Of a DNA stretch of 64,000 bases, positions 1 through 9,023 are shown in pieces. Position 1 is the first letter of the stretch, and each line of letters starts with the position of its first letter. Under the pieces are notes generated by a model that saw only the letters and a program-made list of their open reading frames with translations, did no database searches and was not told where the DNA came from. This DNA is from Mucilaginibacter terrigena (lineage in GTDB: Bacteria > Bacteroidota > Bacteroidia > Sphingobacteriales > Sphingobacteriaceae), in the NCBI RefSeq assembly GCF_004168255.1, contig NZ_SEWG01000003.1:248001-312000 (forward strand), given 5' to 3'. The position numbers and the translations under genes were made by a program.

Positions 1-36
1 AGATTTGTAACACGTAGGGATTACGTAGAAGCATAA
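1..36 (+). CDS. rplP: 50S ribosomal protein L16, C-terminal end only
   Basis: The first 36 bases read RFVTRRDYVEA followed by TAA, which matches the basic C-terminus of L16 in Bacteroidota. L16 always precedes L29 in the S10 operon, and rpmC follows here after a 109-base spacer. Only the last 11 codons are in the window, so the identification rests on this short tail plus position. Confidence 0.8.
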   Translation, partial: RFVTRRDYVEA

Positions 37-51
37 ATAAATGGTTGAAAA

Positions 52-133
52 GTTGTAAATGTTGAAAGGTTGTAAAGTTATTGCAGCCGCCATTAGGTAA
101 CATTAAAACATTTAAACTTTCCAACATTACAAC
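52..133. repeat. Tandem-word inverted repeat in rplP-rpmC spacer
   Basis: The left arm (52-80) is made of the words gttgtaa and gttgaaa repeated at about 9-base steps, starting already near 43. The right arm (115-133, aactttccaacattacaac) is its reverse complement with two small indels. Transcribed, the two arms would form a long A/U-rich stem just before rpmC. It has the same architecture as the spacers at 7834, 9023, 10197, 20505, 25537 and 30169 but uses different words. Confidence 0.6.
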
Positions 134-145
134 AACAATAAGAAC

Positions 146-355
146 ATGAAGAACTCAGAAATTTTAGAGCTTTCAACCGAAGAAGTGTCAGCAAGACTGA
201 GCGAGGAAAAATCAACTCTTACAAAACTGAAATTTGCACACGCGGTTTCGGCTATTGAGAACCCAACCCGCATTACAAAAGTGCGCAAGGATATTGCTCG
301 TTTGAATACTGAACTAACAAAACGCAAGGCGGCGTCAGCTTCTGAACAGAATTAA
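146..355 (+). CDS. rpmC: 50S ribosomal protein L29
   Basis: This 69-residue protein has the size and helical-hairpin character of L29, with the typical [14 protein letters not shown] opening and an [16 protein letters not shown] second helix. L29 sits beside the peptide exit tunnel of the large subunit and is the docking area for SRP and trigger factor. It lies between rplP and rpsQ as in the S10 operon. The start ATG follows an inverted-repeat spacer, with no Shine-Dalgarno sequence. Confidence 0.95.
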   Translation: MKNSEILELSTEEVSARLSEEKSTLTKLKFAHAVSAIENPTRITKVRKDIARLNTELTKRKAASASEQN

Positions 356-375
356 TTTTTAAGCGTCGGAAAACA

Positions 376-630
376 ATGGAAAGAAATTTAAGAAAAACAC
401 GTACCGGCCTGGTAGTAAGCAATAAGATGGAAAAATCTATTGTTGTTGCTGTAGAGCGGAAGGTGAAGCACCCCATCTATGGTAAATTCGTAAAGAAGAC
501 TACCAAATTTATGGCTCATGACGAAGCAAACACCTGTGGTGTTGGCGATACCGTATTGATTATGGAAACCCGCCCGTTGAGCAAAAACAAAAACTGGAGA
601 TTAGTTCAAATTTTAGAGAGGGCTAAATAA
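376..630 (+). CDS. rpsQ: 30S ribosomal protein S17
   Basis: This 84-residue OB-fold protein starts [20 protein letters not shown], followed by the S17 signature near residues 26-50 ([17 protein letters not shown]). S17 binds 16S rRNA early in small-subunit assembly. It is 20 bases after rpmC and one base before rplN, so the genes are cotranscribed. Confidence 0.97.
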   Translation: MERNLRKTRTGLVVSNKMEKSIVVAVERKVKHPIYGKFVKKTTKFMAHDEANTCGVGDTVLIMETRPLSKNKNWRLVQILERAK

Positions 631-631
631 C

Positions 632-1000
632 ATGGTACAACAGGAATCAAGATTAAATGTAGCCGATAACAGCGGTGCTAAAGAAGTTTTAGTAATACGC
701 GTATTAGGTGGTACCGGTAAAAGATATGCTTCTATTGGCGATAAGATAGTAGTTACCGTAAAAAGCGCATTACCATCAGGTAACGTGAAAAAAGGTACAG
801 TATCTAAAGCCGTAGTGGTTAGGACCAAGAAAGAGATCCGCAGGAAAGATGGTTCATATATCCGCTTTGACGATAACGCAGCCGTTTTGTTAAACAACCA
901 GGATGAGCCAAGGGGCACACGTATCTTTGGCCCTGTTGCCAGAGAGTTACGTGAAAAACAATTTATGAAAATTGTATCATTAGCACCGGAGGTATTGTAA
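632..1000 (+). CDS. rplN: 50S ribosomal protein L14
   Basis: This 122-residue protein shows the L14 hallmarks: [19 protein letters not shown] at the N-terminus and the [13 protein letters not shown] motif near residues 95-107. L14 contacts 16S rRNA and is the binding site of the silencing factor RsfS. It starts one base after the rpsQ stop and ends one base before rplX. Confidence 0.98.
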   Translation: MVQQESRLNVADNSGAKEVLVIRVLGGTGKRYASIGDKIVVTVKSALPSGNVKKGTVSKAVVVRTKKEIRRKDGSYIRFDDNAAVLLNNQDEPRGTRIFGPVARELREKQFMKIVSLAPEVL

Positions 1001-1001
1001 T

Positions 1002-1343
1002 ATGGAAAAGAAAAACACAAAACCAGCTAAATTAAAGATCCGCAAGGGCGATTTAGTTAAGGTAATAGCCGGTGATTCAAAAGGATCACAAGGTAAAATA
1101 GTTGAAATTATCATTGATAAAAACAGGGCTGTTGTTGAAGGTGCCAATATGGTATCTAAACACACCAAGCCTAATGCAGCCAACCCTAACGGCGGAATTG
1201 TAAAGCAGGAAGCTGCTATACACATTTCTAACCTGGCACTGGTTGAACCTTCAACAGGTAAAACAACCCGCGTTGGCCGTAAATTAAACGATGCCGGCAA
1301 ATTGGTTAGAGTATCAAAAAAATCAGGGGAGGAAATTAAGTAA
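1002..1343 (+). CDS. rplX: 50S ribosomal protein L24
   Basis: This 113-residue protein has a KOW motif at residues 16-40 ([18 protein letters not shown]), typical of L24, which starts large-subunit assembly on 23S rRNA. The stop overlaps the rplE start by one base (TAATG). A purine-rich GGGGAGGAAATTAAG lies just upstream of the rplE ATG, and the same GGAGGAAATTAAG string recurs before rplF. Confidence 0.97.
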   Translation: MEKKNTKPAKLKIRKGDLVKVIAGDSKGSQGKIVEIIIDKNRAVVEGANMVSKHTKPNAANPNGGIVKQEAAIHISNLALVEPSTGKTTRVGRKLNDAGKLVRVSKKSGEEIK

Positions 1344-1912
1344 TGACTTACGTACCAAGATTAAAATCAAAATATAAGGAAGAAATCCGCACGGCGCTTA
1401 AAGATAAGTTTGCTTATAAAAGTGTAATGCAGGTTCCTAAATTGCAGAAAATAGCTATCAACCAGGGTGTTGGCGGTGCTACTACCGATAAAAAACTTAT
1501 CGAGAACACCATCAGCGAGTTAACAACCATCACTGGGCAGCAAGCGGTTTCTTCAAAATCTAAAAAGGATATCTCTAACTTCAAATTGCGTAAAGGTATG
1601 CCAATTGGCGTGCGTGTTACATTACGCGATAATACAATGTATGAGTTTTTAGACCGTTTAATTGCTGTTGCCCTGCCACGTATCCGTGACTTTAAAGGCA
1701 TTAACGATAAAGGTTTTGACGGACGCGGAAACTATACCTTAGGTATATCAGAGCAGATCATATTCCCCGAGATCAATATTGACAAGATCAACAAGATCCA
1801 GGGTATGGACATTACCTTTGTAACCTCGGCAACAAACGATGTTGAAGCATTGGAGTTACTGAAACAATTTGGTTTACCATTTAAAAATCAAACACCAACT
1901 AACAATGGCTAA
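1343..1912 (+). CDS. rplE: 50S ribosomal protein L5
   Basis: This 189-residue L5 binds 5S rRNA and contacts P-site tRNA. The internal [11 protein letters not shown] and [18 protein letters not shown] segments are diagnostic. Its last codons overlap the rpsN start by eight bases in a different frame, which suggests translational coupling. Length is normal for the family. Confidence 0.98.
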   Translation: MTYVPRLKSKYKEEIRTALKDKFAYKSVMQVPKLQKIAINQGVGGATTDKKLIENTISELTTITGQQAVSSKSKKDISNFKLRKGMPIGVRVTLRDNTMYEFLDRLIAVALPRIRDFKGINDKGFDGRGNYTLGISEQIIFPEINIDKINKIQGMDITFVTSATNDVEALELLKQFGLPFKNQTPTNNG

Positions 1913-2174
1913 AGAAGGCGTAAAGGCTCGTGAAGTAAAACGTGCCAAATTAGTAGCAAAATTTGCTGAAAAAAGAGCAGCGTTAAAAGCAGCCGGCGAT
2001 TACATAGGCTTAGATAAATTACCTAAGGCTTCATCACCGGTAAAATTGCACAACCGTTGCAAATTAACAGGCCGCCCGCGTGGCTACATGCGCCAGTTTG
2101 GTATATCGCGTGTTACATTCCGCGATATGGCACTGGCCGGTAAAATACCGGGTGTTAAAAAAGCAAGCTGGTAA
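1905..2174 (+). CDS. rpsN: 30S ribosomal protein S14, zinc-free form
   Basis: The start is the ATG at 1905, giving [17 protein letters not shown] and 89 residues. A longer in-frame opening inside rplE has no S14 similarity. The conserved tail [20 protein letters not shown] is present. Only one cysteine remains where zinc-binding S14 has CxxC pairs, so this is the C-minus type. S14 helps form the head of the 30S subunit. After it the operon has an unusual 155-base gap. Confidence 0.96.
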   Translation: MAKEGVKAREVKRAKLVAKFAEKRAALKAAGDYIGLDKLPKASSPVKLHNRCKLTGRPRGYMRQFGISRVTFRDMALAGKIPGVKKASW

Positions 2175-2201
2175 TTATCATATAATTCGTAAGCAATTAA
2201 G

Positions 2202-2239
2202 AATTCAAAACATACCTTAAATATGTTTTGAATTTTTCG
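2202..2239 (+). terminator. Stem-loop with T-rich tail between rpsN and rpsH
   Basis: A perfect 13-base inverted repeat (2202-2214 with 2222-2234, loop of 7) is followed by a short T-rich tail. It would act as an intrinsic terminator or attenuator inside the spc operon. Just downstream at 2240-2247, TATTTTCG is one base away from the TAnnTTTG -7 box, and a leader of about 80 bases leads to rpsH, so this spacer may reset transcription. Function is inferred. Confidence 0.6.
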
Positions 2240-2329
2240 TATTTTCGCGGCTCGAATTTTAAAAGAATTAACCGATAGAAGGTCGCCTGGGATGTTACCG
2301 GAAGGAAACCACTATCATAAACAACAATA

Positions 2330-2728
2330 ATGAATACAGATCCAATCGCAGATTATCTTACAAGAGTAAGGAATGCTATTAAAGCCAACCATAGGGTTGT
2401 TGAAATTCCTGCATCAAATCTGAAAAAGGAAATCACTAAAGTGCTTTTCGAAAAAGGTTACATTGCTAATTACAAGTTTGAGGATAACGGTCCTCAAGGC
2501 AGCATCAAAGTTGCTTTGAAGTATCACCCGATAACTAAAATTTCTGCTATACGCAGCATTGCACGTATTAGTAAACCAGGTTTGAGGAAATACGCAGGTA
2601 TGGACACCATGCCGCGTGTGTTAAATGGTTTAGGTATCGCCATCTTATCGACTTCTAAAGGTGTAATGACCGATAAAGAAGCCCGTGCACAAAATGTGGG
2701 TGGCGAAGTTTTATGCTACGTTTATTAA
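2330..2728 (+). CDS. rpsH: 30S ribosomal protein S8
   Basis: This 132-residue protein opens [16 protein letters not shown] and has the C-terminal [15 protein letters not shown] motif that binds the central domain of 16S rRNA. In E. coli S8 represses the spc operon by binding its mRNA. Here the gene is preceded by a terminator-like hairpin and a separate leader instead of tight coupling, so control may differ. Confidence 0.97.
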   Translation: MNTDPIADYLTRVRNAIKANHRVVEIPASNLKKEITKVLFEKGYIANYKFEDNGPQGSIKVALKYHPITKISAIRSIARISKPGLRKYAGMDTMPRVLNGLGIAILSTSKGVMTDKEARAQNVGGEVLCYVY

Positions 2729-2729
2729 T

Positions 2730-2735
2730 AGGAGG
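2730..2735 (+). promoter_or_regulatory. Strong Shine-Dalgarno before rplF
   Basis: AGGAGG lies 10 bases before the rplF ATG at 2746. Most genes in this window have only A-rich leaders, so a perfect anti-SD match is an exception and supports this start. Confidence 0.6.
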
Positions 2736-2745
2736 AAATTAAGCA

Positions 2746-3303
2746 ATGTCAAGAATAGGAAAAGCACCTATTGCATTAACCGGCGGAGTTACCGTTACCG
2801 TATCAGCAGATAATGTTGTTACTGTTAAAGGCCCAAAAGGTGAATTGCAACAGGCAGTTGATAGAGATATCATCATTGAGCAAGAAGAGGGTAACTTATT
2901 AGTTAAGCGCCCGTCTGACCAGAAACGTCACAAAGCATTACACGGTTTATACCGTTCGCTTATAAACAACATGGTTGTTGGTGTAACCACCGGTTACAAA
3001 ATTGAGCAGGAATTAGTTGGTGTGGGTTACCGCGCAACTAACCAGGGCAATACATTAGACCTTGTGTTGGGTTTCTCTCACCACTATGTGTTTCAATTAC
3101 CATCAGAAATTAAAGTTACAACCACTGCTGAGAAGGGTAAAAACCCAACCATCATCCTGGAATCAAACGATAAACAATTGATCGGTCAGGTAGCGGCGAA
3201 AATACGCTCGTTACGTGCACCAGAGCCTTATAAAGGTAAAGGTATCAAGTTTGTTGGCGAAGTATTGAGAAGAAAAGCAGGTAAATCAGCATCTAAAAAA
3301 TAA
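2746..3303 (+). CDS. rplF: 50S ribosomal protein L6
   Basis: This 185-residue protein has the two repeated L6 domains. It opens [11 protein letters not shown] and carries the C-terminal signature [19 protein letters not shown] that contacts 23S rRNA near the sarcin-ricin loop. It lies between rpsH and rplR as expected for the spc operon, with a clear Shine-Dalgarno sequence. Confidence 0.98.
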   Translation: MSRIGKAPIALTGGVTVTVSADNVVTVKGPKGELQQAVDRDIIIEQEEGNLLVKRPSDQKRHKALHGLYRSLINNMVVGVTTGYKIEQELVGVGYRATNQGNTLDLVLGFSHHYVFQLPSEIKVTTTAEKGKNPTIILESNDKQLIGQVAAKIRSLRAPEPYKGKGIKFVGEVLRRKAGKSASKK

Positions 3304-3308
3304 TCGTC

Positions 3309-3656
3309 ATGAAACTATCAAGAAGAGACAGGATTAAAAAAGGCATCAGAAAACGCCTTTCAGGTTCAACAGCACGCCCTCGTCTATCTGTATTCAGAAG
3401 CAACAAAGGCATCTATGCACAAATTATTGACGATGTAACAGGAAAAACCATTGTATCTGCTTCATCATTATCAAAAGATTTTGTAGCAAGCGGTACAACA
3501 AAGTCAGACCAGTCTGTAGCTGTAGGTAAATTAGTAGCCGAAAAAGCTATTGCCGCAGGTATTAAAGATGTGGTTTTTGACAGGAATGGTTACCTGTATC
3601 ACGGCCGCATCAAATCGCTGGCCGAAGGTGCACGTGAGGGTGGTTTAAACTTTTAA
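3309..3656 (+). CDS. rplR: 50S ribosomal protein L18
   Basis: This 115-residue 5S rRNA-binding protein has the expected basic N-terminus ([15 protein letters not shown]) and the core motif [20 protein letters not shown]. The C-terminal [20 protein letters not shown] is also typical. It starts five bases after rplF and is followed 12 bases later by rpsE. Confidence 0.98.
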   Translation: MKLSRRDRIKKGIRKRLSGSTARPRLSVFRSNKGIYAQIIDDVTGKTIVSASSLSKDFVASGTTKSDQSVAVGKLVAEKAIAAGIKDVVFDRNGYLYHGRIKSLAEGAREGGLNF

Positions 3657-3668
3657 TCGAAACAGGAA

Positions 3669-4187
3669 ATGTCAACAATCAACATAAAAAGAGTAAAAAC
3701 CAGCGAGATCGAATTAAAAGATCGCCTGGTGAGCATACAGCGTGTAGCCAAAGTAACCAAAGGTGGCCGTACATTCAGCTTTTCTGCCATTGTGGTAGTA
3801 GGCGACGAGAACGGTGTTGTAGGTTACGGTTTGGGTAAAGCCAAAGAGGTTACCGAAGCTATTGCAAAAGGTATTGACGATGCAAAAAAGAACCTTGTAA
3901 AGGTCCCTATCATCAACAGTACTATCCCGCACGAGCAGATAGGTAAATTTAGCGGTGGTTTTGTTTTTATAAAACCAGCAGCTAACGGTACCGGTGTAAT
4001 TGCAGGTGGTGCAATGCGTGCAGTATTAGAAAGTGCCGGTATACACAATGTATTGGCAAAATCAAAAGGTTCATCAAACCCGCACAACGTGGTTAAAGCA
4101 ACCGTATCTGCATTATCGCAACTGCGCGATGCACATACCGTAGCGCAACAACGCGGTATTAGTTTAGGTAAAGTATTTAACGGATAA
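3669..4187 (+). CDS. rpsE: 30S ribosomal protein S5
   Basis: This 172-residue protein has the S5 N-terminal RNA-binding domain ([19 protein letters not shown], then [19 protein letters not shown]) and the C-terminal domain with [13 protein letters not shown]5 works in decoding fidelity and helicase activity at the mRNA entry. It is in the usual spc order, seven bases before rpmD. Confidence 0.98.
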   Translation: MSTINIKRVKTSEIELKDRLVSIQRVAKVTKGGRTFSFSAIVVVGDENGVVGYGLGKAKEVTEAIAKGIDDAKKNLVKVPIINSTIPHEQIGKFSGGFVFIKPAANGTGVIAGGAMRAVLESAGIHNVLAKSKGSSNPHNVVKATVSALSQLRDAHTVAQQRGISLGKVFNG

Positions 4188-4193
4188 TCAGTC

Positions 4194-4373
4194 ATGTCGA
4201 AAATTAAAATAACACAAATTAAAAGCGTTATCGACAGAAGCGAGCGCCAGAAAAAAACCGTTGAGGCCTTAGGTCTTAAAAAAATTAACCACAGCGTGGA
4301 AGTTGAAGCCACTGCGGCTATTATTGGAATGGTACGTAAAGTTAACCACCTGGTAGCAGTAGAAAATATTTAA
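4194..4373 (+). CDS. rpmD: 50S ribosomal protein L30
   Basis: I read this short gene directly from the sequence: ATG at 4194, TAA at 4371-4373, 59 residues. The protein begins [20 protein letters not shown] and ends HLVAVENI, which matches L30 in length and in the KTVEALGL and GMVRKVNHL motifs. It fills the expected slot between rpsE and rplO, with four bases before the rplO ATG. Confidence 0.95.
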   Translation: MSKIKITQIKSVIDRSERQKKTVEALGLKKINHSVEVEATAAIIGMVRKVNHLVAVENI

Positions 4374-4377
4374 TATC

Positions 4378-4824
4378 ATGAATTTAAGTAATCTTAAACC
4401 TGCAGAAGGTTCTACTAAAAATAGGAAAAGAATTGGCCGTGGTACAGGTTCTGGCCGTGGCGGTACATCAACCCGTGGCCATAAAGGTGCCGGTTCACGT
4501 TCAGGTACATCTACCAAGGTAGGTTTTGAAGGTGGCCAGATGCCATTACAGCGCCGTGTACCTAAGGTAGGCTTTAAAAACCCTAACCGTGTAGAGTATA
4601 CAGGTGTAAACCTTGATGTATTGCAACAATTGGTTGAGAAATATTCGCTGGCAACAGTTGATTTCGCAACTTTAAAAGAGCATGGTTTAGTTTCTCGTAA
4701 CGATCTGGTAAAAATACTTGGTCGCGGCGAATTAAAAGCTAAATTAGAGGTTAAAGCACACGCATTTACTGCTACTGCACAAAAAGCTATTGAAGCAGCC
4801 GGCGGAACTATTGTAAAGTTATAA
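4378..4824 (+). CDS. rplO: 50S ribosomal protein L15
   Basis: This 148-residue protein has the Gly/Arg-rich N-terminal tail of L15 (RKRIGRGTGSGRGGTSTRG) that threads into 23S rRNA, followed by the globular domain with GFEGGQMPLQRRVPK. It is a late assembly protein. It lies directly before secY, the classic spc arrangement. Confidence 0.98.
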   Translation: MNLSNLKPAEGSTKNRKRIGRGTGSGRGGTSTRGHKGAGSRSGTSTKVGFEGGQMPLQRRVPKVGFKNPNRVEYTGVNLDVLQQLVEKYSLATVDFATLKEHGLVSRNDLVKILGRGELKAKLEVKAHAFTATAQKAIEAAGGTIVKL

Positions 4825-4829
4825 TTTCG

Positions 4830-6173
4830 ATGAAGAAATTTTTCACCACATTATCCAATATCTGGAAAATTGAAGATCTAAGAGTGCGTATTTTAAACAC
4901 ACTCTTATTTCTTTTGATATATCGCGTTGGTTCGTTTGTTGTTTTGCCGGGTGTAAACGCGGCAGCACTTAACGCCGACCAAAATAAAGAAGGGCTTTTA
5001 GGGCTGTTAAACATGTTTGCCGGCGGCTCGTTCTCACGGTCGTCTATCATGGCATTAGGTGTTATGCCTTATATATCTGCATCAATTGTGGTGCAGTTAT
5101 TGGGTATTGCAGTACCTTACTTTATTAAATTGCAAAAGGAAGGCGAAAGCGGCCGTAACAAAATAAACCAGTGGACACGCTATTTAACAATAGCCATTAC
5201 CGCGGTACAAGCTGTTGCGTACTTAAAATCGCAAATTACGCCTGATGCAATGCTTATTGGCAACCCTTACTTTACGATATTAAATACCTGCGTATTAACA
5301 GCCGGTACCTTATTTGTAATGTGGCTGGGCGAAAAGATCACGGATAAGGGTATTGGTAACGGTATCTCGCTGATCATTATGGTGGGTATTATTGCCCAGT
5401 TACCAAGTGCGTTTATTGTAGAATTTCAATCACGTACAGGCGGACCGGGTGGTTTAATTACCTTCATTGTAGAAATTGTGGCCTTGCTTGGTGTGGTAAT
5501 GTTTACCATACTTATAGTACAAGGCACACGTAAAGTTGCTGTACAATATGCAAAACGTATTGTTGGTAATAAGCAATATGGCGGCGTACGCCAGTATATA
5601 CCTTTAAAGGTAAATGCTGCAGGTGTAATGCCTATTATATTTGCGCAGGCTTTAATGTTTATACCTGCAACCATTTCAAGCTTCTTCCCATCTATGTCAA
5701 CAAACAGCTTTTTAATGGCCTTATCAAATTATAACTCATGGCAGCATAACTTGATATTTGGTATTTTAATTATACTGTTTACATATTTTTATACAGCTAT
5801 TACGGTTAACCCTAACCAAATGGCTGATGATATGAAAAAGAATGGTGGCTTTATTCCGGGTATTAAACCGGGTAAATCTACAGCTGAGTTTATTGACGGG
5901 GTTATCTCTAAAATAACTTTACCGGGTTCTATTTTCCTGGCTATAGTTGCTATTATACCGGCCCTGGCCAGTTTAGTAGGGGTAAGCAGCATCTTTTCAA
6001 GATTTTTTGGTGGTACATCGTTAATCATCCTTGTGGGTGTGGTGTTAGATACTTTGCAGCAAATCGAAAGCCATTTATTAATGCGTCATTACGATGGGTT
6101 GATGAAAACTGGCAGGATAAAAGGCCGTGCAAGTATCCCTACAGCTTCGGGTGCTACTCCGCCGGTTATCTAA
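4830..6173 (+). CDS. secY: Preprotein translocase channel subunit SecY
   Basis: This 447-residue integral membrane protein has about ten hydrophobic helices and the SecY landmarks: a plug and TM2 region (residues 60-95, MALGVMPYISASIVVQLL), QKEGESGRNKINQWTRY, and the cytoplasmic loop NPNQMADDMKKNGGFIPGI near residue 330. It forms the Sec channel with SecE and SecG for secretion and membrane insertion. It follows rplO by five bases and precedes map by eight, so its expression is tied to ribosome synthesis. Confidence 0.98.
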   Translation: MKKFFTTLSNIWKIEDLRVRILNTLLFLLIYRVGSFVVLPGVNAAALNADQNKEGLLGLLNMFAGGSFSRSSIMALGVMPYISASIVVQLLGIAVPYFIKLQKEGESGRNKINQWTRYLTIAITAVQAVAYLKSQITPDAMLIGNPYFTILNTCVLTAGTLFVMWLGEKITDKGIGNGISLIIMVGIIAQLPSAFIVEFQSRTGGPGGLITFIVEIVALLGVVMFTILIVQGTRKVAVQYAKRIVGNKQYGGVRQYIPLKVNAAGVMPIIFAQALMFIPATISSFFPSMSTNSFLMALSNYNSWQHNLIFGILIILFTYFYTAITVNPNQMADDMKKNGGFIPGIKPGKSTAEFIDGVISKITLPGSIFLAIVAIIPALASLVGVSSIFSRFFGGTSLIILVGVVLDTLQQIESHLLMRHYDGLMKTGRIKGRASIPTASGATPPVI

Positions 6174-6181
6174 TAATATAC

Positions 6182-6973
6182 ATGTCAAAGATCATTTATA
6201 AGTCTGTCGAAGAGATAGAGCTGATAAGAGAAAGTTCTTTACTTGTTTCCAAAACACATGGGGAGATAGCTAAAGTTATAGGCCCCGGTATAACCACAAT
6301 AGAATTAAATAAACTTGCCGAAACCTTTATCCGTGATAACGGGGGGGTTCCGGCATTTTTAAATTATAACGGTTTCCCATATTCGTTATGCATCTCACTT
6401 AACGATCAGGTGGTGCACGGTTTCCCCGGTAAACATGTTTTAGTTGAGGGCGACCTGGTATCTGTTGATTGCGGTGTAGTGCTAAACAAATACTACGGCG
6501 ATTCGGCTTTTACTTTTGCCATTGGCGAAGTTGACGAAACCACAAAAAAACTAATGCGTGTTACACGCGAGTGTTTAGACCTGGGTGTTGAAAAGGCCGT
6601 AGTAGGTATGCGCATTGGCGATATTGGCTACGCGGTACAGGAACATGCCGAGAAGAATGGTTTTGGCGTAGTGAAGGAACTTGTTGGCCATGGTGTAGGC
6701 ACACGCTTACACGAAAAGCCCGAAGTACCTAACTACGGTAAACGCGGCGCAGGTATTAAATTAGAAGAAGGAATGGTGATAGCCATTGAACCAATGATCA
6801 ACGCGGGCCGTGCCGGTGTTAAGTTTTGGGATGATGGGTGGACCGTATCAACATCTGATAAAAAACCATCGGCACATTACGAACATACCGTGGCTGTTAA
6901 GAAGGGGAAACCCGATGTTTTATCAACGTTTGAATACATTGATAAAGTTTTAGAAGAAAAGAATAAAAAGTAA
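6182..6973 (+). CDS. map: Methionine aminopeptidase type I
   Basis: This 263-residue enzyme removes the N-terminal methionine from nascent proteins. The metal ligands are visible in LVSVDCGVVLNKYYGDSAFT (two Asp), ELVGHGVGTRLHEKP (His), IAIEPMI (Glu) and SAHYEHTVAV (Glu). Length and motif order fit type Ia enzymes. It lies between secY and infA, the common position at the spc-alpha junction. Confidence 0.97.
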   Translation: MSKIIYKSVEEIELIRESSLLVSKTHGEIAKVIGPGITTIELNKLAETFIRDNGGVPAFLNYNGFPYSLCISLNDQVVHGFPGKHVLVEGDLVSVDCGVVLNKYYGDSAFTFAIGEVDETTKKLMRVTRECLDLGVEKAVVGMRIGDIGYAVQEHAEKNGFGVVKELVGHGVGTRLHEKPEVPNYGKRGAGIKLEEGMVIAIEPMINAGRAGVKFWDDGWTVSTSDKKPSAHYEHTVAVKKGKPDVLSTFEYIDKVLEEKNKK

Positions 6974-6984
6974 ATATTTTTTAT

Positions 6985-6992
6985 TAATTTTG
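6985..6992 (+). promoter_or_regulatory. Bacteroidota -7 box upstream of infA
   Basis: TAATTTTG matches the TAnnTTTG -7 consensus and lies 45 bases before the infA ATG in the only sizeable gap between map and infA. I see no clean TTG -33 element, so this is a probable internal promoter rather than a certain one. Confidence 0.5.
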
Positions 6993-7036
6993 CATCCCGG
7001 TTTTGGGGTGGATAATTAAGTAATAATCAATAAAAT

Positions 7037-7255
7037 ATGGCAAAACAATCCTCGATTGAGCAAGATGGTACAATTCGCGAAGCATTATCAAATGCGATGT
7101 TTAGAGTTGAACTTGAAAACGGCCACGAGATTATTGCACACATATCCGGAAAAATGCGGATGCACTACATCAAAATATTACCTGGCGACAGAGTGAAATT
7201 GGAGATGAGCCCGTATGATTTAACAAAAGGAAGAATAACCTACAGATATAAATAA
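7037..7255 (+). CDS. infA: Translation initiation factor IF-1
   Basis: This 72-residue single OB-fold protein opens [20 protein letters not shown] and contains [19 protein letters not shown], both typical of IF-1. It occupies the ribosomal A site during initiation. Its likely own promoter is at 6985, and it is followed seven bases later by rpmJ. Confidence 0.98.
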   Translation: MAKQSSIEQDGTIREALSNAMFRVELENGHEIIAHISGKMRMHYIKILPGDRVKLEMSPYDLTKGRITYRYK

Positions 7256-7262
7256 AAACGAG

Positions 7263-7379
7263 ATGAAAGTTAGAGCATCCATTAAAAAACGTAGCGTTGA
7301 TTGCAAGATCATCCGCCGTAACGGGAAACTTTATGTGATAAACAAAAAGAACCCAAAGTTTAAGCAGCGTCAGGGATAA
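7263..7379 (+). CDS. rpmJ: 50S ribosomal protein L36, zinc-free form
   Basis: I read this gene directly: ATG at 7263, TAA at 7377-7379, 38 residues, starting [20 protein letters not shown] and ending [11 protein letters not shown]. The ends match L36 closely. Of the four zinc ligands of zinc-binding L36, only one Cys is left and the His is Phe, so it should not bind zinc. It lies between infA and rpsM as usual. Confidence 0.95.
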   Translation: MKVRASIKKRSVDCKIIRRNGKLYVINKKNPKFKQRQG

Positions 7380-7392
7380 TTAGAAAAGTATT

Positions 7393-7432
7393 GTAATAAA
7401 CCGCACAACGGTGGCCCGCCGTTCGGTATTAC
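7393..7432 (+). promoter_or_regulatory. Imperfect stem-loop in rpsM leader
   Basis: GTAATA at 7393 pairs with TATTAC at 7427-7432, and AACGG with CCGTT inside, giving an interrupted stem 19 bases before rpsM. In E. coli the alpha operon is repressed by S4 through a pseudoknot at the rpsM start, so a leader structure here is a candidate for ribosomal-protein autoregulation. This is an inference from position and pairing only. Confidence 0.35.
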
Positions 7433-7450
7433 TTAAAAACAAAAACAAAT

Positions 7451-7828
7451 ATGGCAAGGATCTCCGGTATTGATTTACCAAAAAATAAAAGAGGTGTTAT
7501 AGGTTTAACCTATATATACGGCATAGGCCGCTCTACTGCTCAGGACATTTTAGACCAGGCAGGTATCGATGTTAACATCAAAGTTCAGGATTGGGATGAT
7601 GATCAGTTAACCGCTATCCGTACAATCATCAACGATCAAATTAAAGTTGAAGGTTCACTGCGTTCAGAAGTTCAGCTTAACATCAAACGTTTAATGGATA
7701 TTGGTTGCTATCGTGGCACCCGTCACCGTAAAGGTTTACCTCTACGTGGCCAGCGCACCAAAAACAACTCGCGTACCCGTAAAGGAAAACGTAAAACAGT
7801 TGCTAACAAAAAGAAAGCTACTAAATAG
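7451..7828 (+). CDS. rpsM: 30S ribosomal protein S13
   Basis: This 125-residue protein opens [19 protein letters not shown] and has the C-terminal [20 protein letters not shown] motif plus a basic tail that reaches the tRNAs at the A and P sites. It is the first gene of the alpha operon. It is followed by a 129-base spacer holding a tandem-word inverted repeat. Confidence 0.98.
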   Translation: MARISGIDLPKNKRGVIGLTYIYGIGRSTAQDILDQAGIDVNIKVQDWDDDQLTAIRTIINDQIKVEGSLRSEVQLNIKRLMDIGCYRGTRHRKGLPLRGQRTKNNSRTRKGKRKTVANKKKATK

Positions 7829-7833
7829 TAAAT

Positions 7834-7947
7834 AGATTTGAGACGTTAGATATGAGACATGAGATCATATCTATCATCTTGCTAAAATAGGATAGGATGT
7901 TTTTGAAATGAGCTTGTCTCACATCTCAAATCTCATATCTCAAACCT
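7834..7947. repeat. Tandem-word inverted repeat in rpsM-rpsK spacer
   Basis: The left arm from 7834 consists of variants of gagatat, gagacg and gagacat repeated about every 8 bases. The right arm (7914-7947) is its imperfect reverse complement, built from ctcatat and ctcaaat words. The element fills nearly the whole spacer and ends 10 bases before the rpsK ATG. The same word family recurs in the next two spacers of the operon. Confidence 0.75.
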
Positions 7948-7957
7948 CAAAAACAAA

Positions 7958-8347
7958 ATGGCTAAAAGCAAAAAAGTTACCAAAAAGCGCATTGTTGTTG
8001 TAGACGCTATCGGCGAAGCACACATCAACGCAACTTTTAACAACATCATCATCACCCTTACCAACAAAAGCGGACAAGCTGTATCATGGTCGTCTGCAGG
8101 TAAAATGGGTTTTAAAGGTTCTAAAAAGAACACCCCTTACGCTGCCGGTCAGGCTGCTGCCGATTGCGGTAAAGTTGCTTACGACTTAGGTCTGCGCAAG
8201 GTAGAGGTTTTTGTTAAAGGTCCGGGTTCAGGCCGCGAGTCTGCAATACGTACCCTGCAAACAACAGGTATCGAAGTAACTACTATAAAGGACATTACCC
8301 CGCTTCCGCACAACGGTTGCCGTCCGTCTAAACGTAGAAGAGTTTAA
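7958..8347 (+). CDS. rpsK: 30S ribosomal protein S11
   Basis: This 129-residue protein has the S11 features: a basic N-terminus, [18 protein letters not shown], and the C-terminal [17 protein letters not shown]. It forms part of the platform next to the Shine-Dalgarno helix. It lies between rpsM and rpsD. Confidence 0.98.
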   Translation: MAKSKKVTKKRIVVVDAIGEAHINATFNNIIITLTNKSGQAVSWSSAGKMGFKGSKKNTPYAAGQAAADCGKVAYDLGLRKVEVFVKGPGSGRESAIRTLQTTGIEVTTIKDITPLPHNGCRPSKRRRV

Positions 8348-8414
8348 TTCACTTAATTTTTAAAGCTAAGATTCGACAGCTGCGGGCTGTTTGATACTTT
8401 AAAACACACAAATA

Positions 8415-9023
8415 ATGGCAAGATATACAGGCCCCAAATCAAAAATTGCGCGTAGGTTCCGCGAGCCGATCTTCGGTCCGGACAAGGCGTTAGAACGTAA
8501 AAACTACGGACCAGGTATGCATGGCGCTTCTAAAAGAAGAGGAAAGCAATCTGAGTACGCGGTACAGCTAATGGAAAAACAAAAAGTTAAATACACTTAC
8601 GGTGTGTTAGAGCGTCAGTTCGAAAACTTATTCCATACAGCTTCTGCTAAAGAAGGTATCACCGGCGAGAACTTATTAAAGTTTTTAGAAGCCCGTTTGG
8701 ATAATGCAGTTTACCGTTTAGGTATTGCACCTACCCGTTCTGGTGCACGCCAACTGGTAGGCCACAAACACATCACTGTTAACGGCAGCGTGGTAAACAT
8801 TGCATCATATGCATTAAAAGCCGGCGACGTTATTGCAGTACGCGAAAAATCAAAATCACTTGAAAGCATCACTACATCAGTAGCAGGCCGTAAAGTAAAT
8901 AAATATAGCTGGTTAGAGTGGAACGCTGATGAATTATCAGGTAAATTCCTAAACTATCCAAACCGCGATGAGATCCCTGAGAATATCAAAGAGAACCTTA
9001 TCGTCGAGTTATATTCAAAATAA
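8415..9023 (+). CDS. rpsD: 30S ribosomal protein S4, zinc-free form
   Basis: This 202-residue protein opens [20 protein letters not shown] and carries an S4 RNA-binding domain near residues 95-155 ([20 protein letters not shown]). The N-terminal region lacks the cysteine cluster found in zinc-binding S4, so this is a C-minus S4. It is a primary 16S binder and, in E. coli, the alpha-operon repressor. A short GC hairpin (acagc/gctgt near 8380) lies in its leader. Confidence 0.98.
   Translation: MARYTGPKSKIARRFREPIFGPDKALERKNYGPGMHGASKRRGKQSEYAVQLMEKQKVKYTYGVLERQFENLFHTASAKEGITGENLLKFLEARLDNAVYRLGIAPTRSGARQLVGHKHITVNGSVVNIASYALKAGDVIAVREKSKSLESITTSVAGRKVNKYSWLEWNADELSGKFLNYPNRDEIPENIKENLIVELYSK

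Noticed and set aside
1869-1904. N-terminal extension of S14
   Set aside because: It is encoded inside rplE in another frame and shows no S14 similarity.
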